A DNA stretch of 15,000 nucleotides from Omnitrophica bacterium GWA2_52_8. GTDB lineage: Bacteria > Omnitrophota > Omnitrophia > Omnitrophales > Aquincolibacteriaceae. The notes beneath the pieces were generated by a model that ran no database searches, was not told the DNA's origin, and worked only from the letters and a program-made list of their open reading frames with translations. The first letter of the stretch is position 1; the number at the start of each line of letters is the position of its first letter. The position numbers were made by a program, and so were the translations under genes. Shown here piece by piece: positions 8,217-14,759 of this stretch. Location of the stretch: contig MHFC01000001.1 of NCBI GenBank assembly GCA_001804025.1, positions 2,880-17,879 of the forward strand, read 5' to 3'.

Positions 8217-10289
8217 ATGAACTCTTCTTTCTGCGTTCGATCAACTCTGGCAGTCCTGGTCCTTCTGTCCGGACTTCCGTCCGTTTCCGCCGAACTGCAG
8301 GATCCGGTGCCGCTTACCCAGTTCGCGATCCCCGAATCGCTGGGAAAAATCGAGGAGCGGCACATCGGCACCCGCGACCGCTGGATCATTCAAATTCAGG
8401 ACATCCATGCCCATGCAACGGCCCAGGAAAACATTGCCGCCATTTTGGACCATTTAAATGCGGTTTATGGAATTCAGAAAATCGCCCTTGAGGGCAATTG
8501 GGGGAAAACAAGTTACGCCGAAGTCTGGGAGATACAGAATTCCGCGAAAAAACAGCTCTTACTGCGCACCCTGATGGAAAACGCCATTATCTCGGGTGCC
8601 GGCTATGCCGCGTCTTTTTCACGAACGCCGTTAGTCCTCACCGGCATCGAAGACCCCGCGCTTTACGAGGAAAACCGCCGGGCTTTTTTAAAACACCTTG
8701 CCGGTTTTGATGCAGCGCACCAAACCATTGCGGCCGAAGACACCCGGATCGAAAACCAAAAAGCTTCGCTTTACTCTCCGGAATTACTGGTTTTTGACAA
8801 AGCTTACCGCAAATTCCGCGAAGGAGAAAAAGCGGAACAATTTTTACCGGCGCTGCTTGAAATGGCCGCTTCGCAGCAAATCAATATTCAGGACCTGGGT
8901 CAAATTGTCCTGCTGCGGGAGATTATTCAAACCGCTTCGGCCGTCAAAAAAACAAAGCTCGAAGCGGAAGCCGGACGCCTCATGCCGGAATATCAGCGGG
9001 AGGGCCTGCATTTCGAGGAGCTGTTGAAAAGCGGAAAAATCCAGGCCGAAAAACTTGCCTATTATCCCGAAACCGCCCGGTATCTTCAGCTTATGCAGCT
9101 TCAGGACAAACTCTCGCACCATGACCTTTTCGCGCAAATCGAAGCCGCCGTGAAGCGGGTCAAAACAACTCTTATGACCGCTGAAGATGAAAAGCTCCTC
9201 GATGCCCGTGCGGAACGATTTTATATTGCCCGCCAAATTCTGAATTTAAAAGCTACGCCTGACGACCTGAAAAAATATGCGGTCGTGCAAGATTTGACGG
9301 ACGAAGAGCTGCGCGCCGCCGGGTTGGCGGAAGCCTTTATGATCTCAATGGGGTTTTACGCGCTCGCCAAACAGCGCGACGAGGAGTTTTTCAGAAAAAT
9401 CGAGTCCGATCCGGAACTCGCGGGAAATTTCGCGCTTGTGGCCGGCGGTTTTCATACCGGAGACATGATCAAACGCTACCGGCAGGCGGGATATTCCTAT
9501 CTGGTCATCACGCCGGATCTGGGAGGCCTGCCGCCGGATGAGGCCTTATACACCAGGCGTTTAAACGACGCCCTGGCAGTTGCCGAAACCTTGTCATCCG
9601 ACCAAAACCGGACAATCCGCGCACCCGCTTATATCCCGGAAGGTTTTTCGGTTTTGCTCGAAACAAACGACGCGCGCAAAGCCGCGGCCGCCGTTGATAC
9701 CGCACTGCTACAGGCCGGAACGCGCGATGCAGCACTTAAAGCTGCAGCCACGAGCGCAGAGGCTTTTACCGACGACGCACAATTCGACGATGCCGCCCGC
9801 GTCGAACTTCTTAAAGGCTGGCTGTCGCTTGCCTTTGCCGGAACGGAGACAATCGCCATTGCAGGACTGCAGGACAATCTCCTCCGCAATGACAGACTTT
9901 TTTCATCGATGGCCGCTAACTCCAGAAATCATTTTGTGGTCATCGTGCCGTCCTCCGGCGGAATCGATGAAAGACTGCTGGGAACGCCGAGAAATGTCCA
10001 CAAGCTTGCCGCTGAGTCCCTGCGTGCGGCCTTGACGATGCAACAGGCGCGGGGGCTGCTGGAACGCTTTGTCAAAGAAAGGCTTGCTGCCGCCGTTGAT
10101 CCGGACATGCCGCCCGGAGGCTTTCTTGTTTTTCAGCCTTCCGACTGGACGCTTTTGATCATACGTCCCGTTTTGGAAGGATATCTGCAGTGGTCCGACA
10201 ATCCCGAAATCCAGGCCCGTTTTTTCAGTATCGTTGACCGTCTCATGACCTCGGTTGAAAGTTTGCGCCAATCCCTCGAATCCGCCTAA
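8217..10289 (+). CDS. Exported protein with ChaN/TraB-like domain, related to the N-terminus of the giant protein
   Basis: 690 residues from ATG 8217. I prefer this start to the in-frame ATG at 8136 because it begins a clear signal peptide (MNSSFCVRST, hydrophobic core, VSA|ELQ near residue 25) and follows a well-placed promoter. The motifs QDIHAHATAQENI (D62, H64), LEG (91-93) and AGGFHT (H413) match the pattern of the ChaN/EreA/TraB superfamily: an acidic residue near a histidine, a later glutamate, then a Gly-Gly-x-His. The first 32-residue block aligns without gaps to the giant protein with 14 identities and the same 28-residue spacing from His to Glu. Residues about 440-690 are alanine-rich and helical; the final part is not recognised. 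Known relatives bind haem or act as esterases or peptidases, but the substrate here cannot be told. The stop codon lies inside the end of a MITE-like element, so the C-terminus may have been altered. Confidence 0.92.
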   Translation: MNSSFCVRSTLAVLVLLSGLPSVSAELQDPVPLTQFAIPESLGKIEERHIGTRDRWIIQIQDIHAHATAQENIAAILDHLNAVYGIQKIALEGNWGKTSYAEVWEIQNSAKKQLLLRTLMENAIISGAGYAASFSRTPLVLTGIEDPALYEENRRAFLKHLAGFDAAHQTIAAEDTRIENQKASLYSPELLVFDKAYRKFREGEKAEQFLPALLEMAASQQINIQDLGQIVLLREIIQTASAVKKTKLEAEAGRLMPEYQREGLHFEELLKSGKIQAEKLAYYPETARYLQLMQLQDKLSHHDLFAQIEAAVKRVKTTLMTAEDEKLLDARAERFYIARQILNLKATPDDLKKYAVVQDLTDEELRAAGLAEAFMISMGFYALAKQRDEEFFRKIESDPELAGNFALVAGGFHTGDMIKRYRQAGYSYLVITPDLGGLPPDEALYTRRLNDALAVAETLSSDQNRTIRAPAYIPEGFSVLLETNDARKAAAAVDTALLQAGTRDAALKAAATSAEAFTDDAQFDDAARVELLKGWLSLAFAGTETIAIAGLQDNLLRNDRLFSSMAANSRNHFVVIVPSSGGIDERLLGTPRNVHKLAAESLRAALTMQQARGLLERFVKERLAAAVDPDMPPGGFLVFQPSDWTLLIIRPVLEGYLQWSDNPEIQARFFSIVDRLMTSVESLRQSLESA

Positions 10290-10524
10290 GTAACAGTGCA
10301 TAAGTCTTTTAATGTTTTGTTAGACATCCCCGGCTGGTTTTTCCATTAAACCAGCACGGGGAAGTACGAGGGCCAATGAAGCCCTCGTCATCCCCGAATG
10401 CTTGTGTCGGGGATCCAGGAAATTGTGACTGCCCGCCTCAGCCTGAGGCTGATCCGCCTTTGGCGGAAAAGGCATGGGGAATGACAGCTCACAAATATCA
10501 AAAGACTTTTGAACGATTACTTAG
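10286..10524. mobile_element. MITE-like foldback element with about 25-bp terminal inverted repeats
   Basis: The left end reads CTAAGTAA, eight bases, AAGTCTTTT (10286-10310). The right end is its inverse with the same spacing, AAAAGACTT, eight bases, TTACTTAG (10500-10524). Weaker matching continues inward to CCCC/GGGG. The 239-bp unit has no coding capacity. Inside are several hairpins, including 10328-10361 (CCCCG and GCTGGTTT arms) and 10367-10387 (CGAGGGC arms). TCCG occurs just outside both ends (10281-10284, 10525-10528) and may be a target duplication. The upstream gene's TAA (10287-10289) lies within the left repeat. No T-run follows any hairpin, so I do not call a terminator. Confidence 0.65.
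10387..10486. repeat. 100-bp palindromic repeat unit (GTCATCCCC ... GGGGAATGAC)
   Basis: Nested in the foldback element. It opens with a perfect 8-bp hairpin, ATCCCCGA/TCGGGGAT (10390-10414), followed by two back-to-back palindromes, TCAGCCT/AGGCTGA (10438-10452) and TCCGCC/GGCGGA (10453-10467), and ends GGGGAATGAC, nearly the inverse of its start. Intergenic repeats of this GTCATxCCC type are widespread in bacterial genomes, so more copies are expected elsewhere in this one. Confidence 0.6.
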
Positions 10525-10526
10525 TC

Positions 10527-10718
10527 CGGTTTTCTCATCGATTAGGTGAATCGATAAGAAAACCGCTTTGGACGCATGGGGTTGCATCCAAAGTTTTGCG
10601 CCCGCGTTTTAACAGGGCGCAAAAGACAACCCCTGTGGTACAAATGAAAAAACCCATTTGCACCACAGCCTCCGCGAGGGCATTTTTCATTGGTGATGAG
10701 AAATGCGGGTTAGCGCAT
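10527..10718. other. Array of abutting, unrelated hairpins (possible structured RNA or DNA element)
   Basis: Successive stem-loops touch or nearly touch: A 10527-10565 (CGGTTTTCT, one mismatch, ATCGATT; 17 positions), B 10566-10593 (CTTTGGA plus GCA around one mismatch), C 10594-10624 (TTTTGCGCCC, perfect 10 bp), D 10633-10668 (14 positions, one mismatch), a small CCTC/GAGG hairpin 10669-10679, and F 10680-10706 (11 positions, one G-T wobble). An alternative hairpin, ATGCG/CGCAT at 10703-10718, overlaps and would compete with F. GGGGTTG in and beside the loop of B (10578-10584) is the exact complement of CAACCCC between C and D (10627-10633), a possible pseudoknot. The stems do not resemble each other, so this is not a simple repeat. 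I recognise no known RNA family. From 10719 to 10800 I see only a weak hairpin near 10752-10785. Confidence 0.6.
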
Positions 10719-10800
10719 CGTCAGCTTTAATCTTGGGGAAACGCGATATTAGCCGCTCACAAAACAATCCTTGTGCAGCCGGCGGTTCATCAGAAAACGG

Positions 10801-10828
10801 TTGCAATCCCCGCGTAATTTGCTAGCTT
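10801..10828 (+). promoter_or_regulatory. Possible promoter for the EEP-family gene, leaderless spacing
   Basis: TTGCAA (10801-10806), a 16-bp spacer and TAGCTT (10823-10828) precede the ATG at 10835 by six bases. The -10 is weak, but the layout copies the stronger promoter before the ATG at 8217 (TTGCTA, 16 bp, TATAAT). No Shine-Dalgarno sequence precedes this ATG either. Confidence 0.35.
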
Positions 10829-10834
10829 AAATAC

Positions 10835-12487
10835 ATGCTCAAGCGTTTCGTTTCCGCAGGCCTTGTTTTTAGCCATCTGCTATCCCCTTTCACATCGTCT
10901 GTTTTTGCACAAACAGCGGAAAACGCCGGAACCCCTTTGGCAGAGAAATCACTTTCCGGCGCCGAGCCCTATACGCGCTTTCAAAACATCGACTTTTTAA
11001 CCTTCGACGAAATCCTGACTCTCCCGGAGAAGCCCAGCCCTTCGGGCACTCTGGGGGACAAACTCAAGAAATTATGGACCGCCCCCATTATCAGCAACGA
11101 AGCTTATTATGACGGCGCGCGCGCCATTAAACCGGTCGTTCCCCTTCTCGGCCCGATTTTACGGGTAGCCAGCTGGAACATTGAGAAATCGATGAACATC
11201 GGCCGTGCGATCGAACTCCTTACTTCGAAAGAAGCTTTTGAAAAAATGGTCCGTACGGAGGAAATCAAGCCGGACTCCGAGGAATATAAAGAAATCCTGC
11301 GCCAGCGCGGCCGCCTCGTTCAAGCCGATGTCCTGATCCTTCAGGAAATGGAAATCGGTCTCAAGCGTTCAAACTATCTGGATGCGGCAAGAGAAATCGC
11401 GAAGTCCCTGAACATGAATTACGTTTATGCTCCCCAATTCCTGGAAATCGATCCGGTCTTGCTCGGACTCGAACCTATTGCTCTCGAAGAAGGCGGGGAC
11501 GACAAAGAAGCCATGGACTATTACCGGGCAGATCACGAAAAATATAAGGGCCTTTTCGGTTCCGCCGTTCTGTCGCGGTATCCTATAAAATCGGCCGTCA
11601 TTTTTCCCCTAAAGCATCAGGCTTATGACTGGTATGAAGGGGAAAAGAAAAAAATCGGATTTCTGGAGAAATCACGCCGGCTCGGGTCTAAAACCATCTT
11701 TAATAATGAAATGACCCGGGAACTCAAAGTAGGAGGCCGCGGTTTTTTCCGCGTCGACCTGGACGTCCCGGAACTGCCTGAGGGTACGTTGACAGTCATT
11801 AACGTACATCTGGAAATCAAATGCCAGCCGGAGGGGCGCGCGCGGCAAATGCACGAGCTTCTTTCATACATCCGGGACATAAAAAACCCTCTCATTATGA
11901 TGGGAGATTTCAACGCCGCCCCCACAGACATCAGCCCGACCTCGGTTGGCCGGACCGTCAAACGCACGGCTAAAAATCCCACAACATGGCTCGGATTGGC
12001 GGTGAATGCCGTCACGCCCCACGGCCTCGTCATCAATACCAGCCGGGGCGTCTCCAACGTGACCAAAAACTTCAACGATCCGTTTGCGGCAGACGTCAAG
12101 GTCGTCGCCCCAAATGCTCTTAAGCCGATGTTTTCCTTGATCCGGAACTTTCAATTTAATGACGGTTATACTTTTGATTTCCGCGGAAACGCGGCCCGGT
12201 CCATCGGGAAAAAAGACGAGCGGCTGGCCAATTCAAATCAAAGAGGATTCAAAGGTTTTAAAACGACCTTCAGCGTCAAACGCGCGCTGGGAGTCGTTGG
12301 AAAATATCGTCTGGACTGGGTCTTCGTAAAAGCCTATACGGCTACCGCTGAAAGCGGAACCTGGCCCTACCGCTTTGCGCCGCACTTCGGGGAAACACTC
12401 GAGGAAATGAATACGGGATTAATCGAACCGGTTTCCGATCATCATCCCAATGTGGTCGATCTTCCTTTTGAAGAACCGCGGCTTTAA
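10835..12487 (+). CDS. Exported endonuclease/exonuclease/phosphatase (EEP) family protein
   Basis: 550 residues starting with a signal peptide (MLKRFVSAGL, hydrophobic stretch, VFA|QTA near residue 25), so it should act outside the cytoplasm. The EEP (DNase I-like) catalytic set is complete and in order: SWNIE (N115, E117), LQE (E171), GSAVLSRYP, NVHLE (H325), GDFNA (D358, N360), LDWVFV (D494) and SDHHP (D535, H536). Enzymes of this fold cut phosphodiester or phosphate-ester bonds in nucleic acids, lipids or inositol phosphates using a divalent metal; the substrate here is unknown. Two features are unusual: about 110 residues before the domain, and about 130 residues between GDFNA and LDW instead of a short connection. 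It is the third consecutive gene with a signal peptide. Transcription is likely independent, given the 545-bp gap upstream and the possible promoter just before the ATG. It converges with the membrane-protein gene downstream. Confidence 0.93.
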   Translation: MLKRFVSAGLVFSHLLSPFTSSVFAQTAENAGTPLAEKSLSGAEPYTRFQNIDFLTFDEILTLPEKPSPSGTLGDKLKKLWTAPIISNEAYYDGARAIKPVVPLLGPILRVASWNIEKSMNIGRAIELLTSKEAFEKMVRTEEIKPDSEEYKEILRQRGRLVQADVLILQEMEIGLKRSNYLDAAREIAKSLNMNYVYAPQFLEIDPVLLGLEPIALEEGGDDKEAMDYYRADHEKYKGLFGSAVLSRYPIKSAVIFPLKHQAYDWYEGEKKKIGFLEKSRRLGSKTIFNNEMTRELKVGGRGFFRVDLDVPELPEGTLTVINVHLEIKCQPEGRARQMHELLSYIRDIKNPLIMMGDFNAAPTDISPTSVGRTVKRTAKNPTTWLGLAVNAVTPHGLVINTSRGVSNVTKNFNDPFAADVKVVAPNALKPMFSLIRNFQFNDGYTFDFRGNAARSIGKKDERLANSNQRGFKGFKTTFSVKRALGVVGKYRLDWVFVKAYTATAESGTWPYRFAPHFGETLEEMNTGLIEPVSDHHPNVVDLPFEEPRL

Positions 12488-12505
12488 GTTTGTATCTTGT
12501 ATTAC

Positions 12506-12643
12506 GTGAAGCAGCTTTCGGCATATGCCGCTGGGACTTCCGGGCGTTTACCGACTCCGCAAATGAATTTAACGCATTTACGTTAAACCCGCAATAAACA
12601 ACCTGCGTCTATCGGTTTTGGCGTTATGCGCGCCGCGCTTCAC
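12506..12643. repeat. Imperfect inverted-repeat element between convergent genes
   Basis: GTGAAGC (12506-12512) is repeated in inverse as GCTTCAC (12637-12643). Inside both, at nearly the same distance, comes GCATA followed by GCC or its inverse. The centre holds a perfect TTTAACG/CGTTAAA hairpin (12568-12587), and CGGCATATGCCG (12519-12530) is a perfect palindrome. A T run follows the right arm. It may be a decayed foldback element or act as a terminator region for the converging genes. No gene is seen in 12488-12662. Confidence 0.4.
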
Positions 12644-12662
12644 TTTTTACCAACAACAGAAT

Positions 12663-13253
12663 TTAATGCAGAACTTTTATGAGGACAAACCCGCCGATCA
12701 AAAGCAACGTAAAAACAACGGTGAGAATATTAAAATACTTGTCAATAAAGCCGTGCACTTTTTCGCCGAAGAAATACAGCAGCCCTGCGACCAAAATAAA
12801 GCGCCCTCCGCGGCCGATAACGGACGCCATCACAAAACTTAAAAAATTAATTTGCGTAACCCCCGCGGTGATCGTAAAGACCTTATAAGGAATGGGGGTA
12901 AACGCCGCTATAAACACGATCCAAAAATCATGCTGGGCATAGAGCTGTCTGACTTTATCAAAAGTCTGCTCTGAAAAAACGTGCCCGTAAAACCACGGGT
13001 GGACGATTTCCCAAACCCCGAGCCCGATACCGTATCCGGCAATGCCTCCCAGAACGGAACCTGTAAGACAAATCCAGAAATAGCGCAGCCATTTTTCGCG
13101 GTGTGCCAGGACCATGGCAATCAACAAGACATCGGGCGGCACGGGGAAAAAAGAGGACTCCGCAAAAGCAATTAAAAAAAGGGCGCTTTGCGCGTGCGGC
13201 GAGCGCGCCTGATTTAGGCTCCAGTCATAAACTTTACGCAAAGGCTTGAACAT
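12663..13253 (-). CDS. YqaA/DedA-like VTT-domain inner-membrane protein
   Basis: 196 residues from ATG 13253. This start is chosen over an upstream in-frame TTG (13301) because GAGAGG stands six bases before it and because MFKPLRKVYDW matches how YqaA-type proteins begin. Hallmarks of the SNARE-associated/VTT (DedA) superfamily are present: AESSFFPVPPDVLLI (31-45), a glycine-rich helix (65-80), AAFTPIPYKVFTITAGV (116-132) with the proline-bearing re-entrant segment, and IGRGGRF (146-152). Several hydrophobic segments follow, the last near 174-193. DedA relatives flip or scramble lipids, or support membrane homeostasis, at the inner membrane; the precise role of YqaA is not settled. The ACT-domain gene lies 89 bp upstream on the same strand and could be cotranscribed. 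Confidence 0.92.
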   Translation of the reverse strand: MFKPLRKVYDWSLNQARSPHAQSALFLIAFAESSFFPVPPDVLLIAMVLAHREKWLRYFWICLTGSVLGGIAGYGIGLGVWEIVHPWFYGHVFSEQTFDKVRQLYAQHDFWIVFIAAFTPIPYKVFTITAGVTQINFLSFVMASVIGRGGRFILVAGLLYFFGEKVHGFIDKYFNILTVVFTLLLIGGFVLIKVLH

Positions 13254-13259
13254 CAAAAA

Positions 13260-13265
13260 CCTCTC
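13260..13265 (-). promoter_or_regulatory. Ribosome-binding site GAGAGG deciding the YqaA-like start
   Basis: On the minus strand GAGAGG lies six bases before the ATG at 13253. It favours this start over the TTG at 13301 and shows that Shine-Dalgarno initiation is used alongside the apparently leaderless starts. Confidence 0.6.
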
Positions 13266-13342
13266 GAATTTTGGCCGGCACATTCCTTTGACGCCCGTCA
13301 AGAAAACGGTGTCCGAAGAGGGATTTTGGGCAATGCTCGCTG

Positions 13343-13735
13343 TTATCGGGTAAGAATTTCCAGAGTCCGTTCCGGATTATCGGTTTTAAGCACCAGACAA
13401 CCCCGGCCTTGCTCGCGCGTGGCCGTGCAATAGGCGTACGCAATATTAATATCGGCTTCGGCCAGACTTTGACAAATTCGGGTGAGTTCTCCTGCGGCAT
13501 TTTCAACTTCCAGGACTACAACATCCTGTTCCAGAACATAAAGCTCTTCTTGTTCAAGCATCAAAAGCGCTTTTGTGGGTTGATCGGCAAGGAAACGCAC
13601 CACCGCATTGTCGACGGTATCATGTATGGCCATCGCCAGGATATTAACACCCGCTTCGGAAATAATGGAGCATGTGCGCGCCAACGCGCCGGGACGGTTA
13701 GGAAGAAACACCGAAAGTTGTTTTTGGATGGGCAT
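13343..13735 (-). CDS. Double ACT-domain protein
   Basis: 130 residues from ATG 13735, made almost entirely of two ACT folds. The first (about 4-68) carries LPNRPGALARTCSIISEAGVNI, where the Pro-Gly turn starts the ligand-binding helix. The second (about 71-129) repeats the pattern as NAAGELTRICQSLAEADINI. There is no catalytic domain. ACT domains bind amino acids or similar small molecules and usually regulate metabolic enzymes, so a free-standing pair probably acts as a regulatory or sensor subunit in the cytoplasm; the ligand cannot be told. No Shine-Dalgarno sequence is visible before the ATG. The YqaA-like gene follows 89 bp downstream, possibly in one transcript. Confidence 0.9.
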   Translation of the reverse strand: MPIQKQLSVFLPNRPGALARTCSIISEAGVNILAMAIHDTVDNAVVRFLADQPTKALLMLEQEELYVLEQDVVVLEVENAAGELTRICQSLAEADINIAYAYCTATREQGRGCLVLKTDNPERTLEILTR

Positions 13736-13814
13736 TTTTTGAGTTGAGGTCTGTAAAATATGATTCTTTGGTTACGGAACCGAGAGTTATTCTAAACCAT
13801 GGCTATCAGAATAT

Positions 13815-13912
13815 CTAGTACTGTGTCACATTAATTTTTATGAATCGGAACACAGTACTGTACTTGTCTCCTTATAAAAACACTCCTAATTTTTAATGAA
13901 ACAATGTACTAG
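13815..13912. mobile_element. 98-bp MITE-like element bounded by CTAG
   Basis: Between two small genes, CTAGTAC..TGT..CATTAA (13815-13834) is mirrored by its inverse ending in CTAG at 13912, with 16 of 20 positions matching. Inside, AGTACTGTGT (13817-13826) has a second, perfect inverse at 13850-13859. There is no coding capacity. CTAG at both ends could be a 4-bp target duplication of the YTAR type made by IS5-family transposases; this is an inference. The rest of 13736-14001 shows no gene. Confidence 0.55.
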
Positions 13913-14001
13913 CACTATGATCATCGAGGGAAGAACAACCGTATCCAATTTTCTTGCGGGGCAGATTGTCCGCACAACCTTTACCGTCTTTACAGACCGG
14001 C

Positions 14002-14364
14002 TTAAACGGGCATTCTGCTGATAACACCTTGCGCCTGACGGGCCATGGGCTTAGGGACGGCAACACCCAATCCGTTCATCATATTCCCGTGAATGTCTTT
14101 TTTGCCTTTCTCGTAAATGACACACTCGATTTCCTGCTCCTGCAGGCGCGCTTGCATCATTTGCGCTTCTTCGCGGGATTCCGTTTCATAAACCTGGATC
14201 CACACTTCCCGGGGATGGCGTTTGGCTTTAAACCAGCGGGAGGCGGGTTTTTTGACAGGATCGTCTTCATCAACAGGCCCCTGAACACCGCGCCTTTGCG
14301 CGGAGTAAGAGACCGCATACAAAATAATTCCGAACATCAAAAGATAAATGAACAGACTGCTCAT
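14002..14364 (-). CDS. Small membrane-anchored protein with DUF2007-like domain
   Basis: 120 residues from ATG 14364, with GGAAGG seven bases upstream. Residues 3-20 form one hydrophobic segment (LFIYLLMFGIILYAVSY), followed by a charged linker. Residues about 54-88 (VWIQVYETESREEAQMMQARLQEQEIECVIYE) match the pattern of DUF2007, the putative prokaryotic signal-transducing family: a strand, a helix with EA, then the end of the helix and a strand. The C-terminus (96-120) has MMNGLGVAVPKPMARQA, like the ending of family members where the residue is read as a position in a compact domain. Location is likely the inner membrane with the domain in the cytoplasm. The function of the family is not known. 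It lies downstream of the rRNA terminator on the same strand and probably has its own promoter, which I cannot identify. Confidence 0.82.
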   Translation of the reverse strand: MSSLFIYLLMFGIILYAVSYSAQRRGVQGPVDEDDPVKKPASRWFKAKRHPREVWIQVYETESREEAQMMQARLQEQEIECVIYEKGKKDIHGNMMNGLGVAVPKPMARQAQGVISRMPV

Positions 14365-14371
14365 GAAGCAA

Positions 14372-14377
14372 CCTTCC
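14372..14377 (-). promoter_or_regulatory. Ribosome-binding site GGAAGG of the DUF2007-like gene
   Basis: GGAAGG on the minus strand stands seven bases before the ATG at 14364, an ordinary Shine-Dalgarno arrangement that supports this start. Confidence 0.65.
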
Positions 14378-14504
14378 TTTTATAGACCGACCTGATAATT
14401 CAGACCTCATGCCTGACGCCGTAAGGCGCCTGCAAAGGCTCTTATAAAATATAATTTCTTATAGCATGCTTGTCAAATTCAGAAAGGGGAATTATTCTGC
14501 GGAT

Positions 14505-14543
14505 TAAAAAAAACCGCCTGCCAAAGAAAATGGCAGGCGGTTT
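14505..14543 (-). terminator. Rho-independent terminator of the rRNA operon
   Basis: On the minus strand a perfect 13-bp stem, AAACCGCCTGCCA paired with TGGCAGGCGGTTT, with a seven-base loop, runs directly into a T run (14505-14510 on the plus strand is A-rich). It begins ten bases after the 3' end of the 5S rRNA, so it ends the rRNA transcript. Confidence 0.93.
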
Positions 14544-14552
14544 AATAAAAAA

Positions 14553-14670
14553 TCCCGGCAGCTTGCTACTCTCCCAACGAACTGCTCCGTTAGTACCATC
14601 GCCGGTAGAGGGCTTAACTTCCGTATTCGAAATGGGAACGGGTGTGACCCCTCTCCTATTACCACCGAGA
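14553..14670 (-). rRNA. rrf: 5S ribosomal RNA
   Basis: The minus strand contains the conserved 5S core, with CACACCCGTTCCCATTTCGA, then ACGGAAGTTAAG and CGATGGTACT. The ends were set by pairing: the first ten bases, TCTCGGTGGT, pair completely (with G-U pairs) with the last ten, GCTGCCGGGA, giving 118 nt. It follows the 23S gene and precedes a strong terminator. Confidence 0.95.
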
Positions 14671-14759
14671 AACCGTGACACGAAATCTTCACGAACTTAA
14701 TCCGTGAAAATCCGTGATAAATAACACAACTGAATAAGTTTTGACAGATTTAATGAAAA
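14671..14759 (-). other. 23S-5S spacer without tRNA
   Basis: About 89 bases of AT-rich spacer. No tRNA-like sequence is seen. It contains a tandem 10-bp near-repeat, AATCCGTGAA then AATCCGTGAT (14699-14718, plus strand), which may be part of rRNA-processing pairing or chance. Confidence 0.7.

Noticed and set aside
10328..10361. Hairpin with CCCCG and GCTGGTTT arms as a terminator for the ChaN-like gene
   Set aside because: No T run follows on either strand; it is part of the foldback element.
10387..10718. CRISPR array
   Set aside because: The units are inverted repeats of unrelated sequence. There are no direct repeats of constant length with spacers and no cas genes nearby.
12567..12588. 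ATTTAAC ... GTTAAAC, matching the RYYYAAC and GTTRRRY boxes of integron attC sites
   Set aside because: The boxes are only eight bases apart, far too close for an attC site; it is an ordinary small hairpin.
13254..13301. TTG start adding 16 residues to the YqaA-like protein
   Set aside because: The ATG at 13253 has a GAGAGG site six bases upstream, and the protein then begins as family members do.
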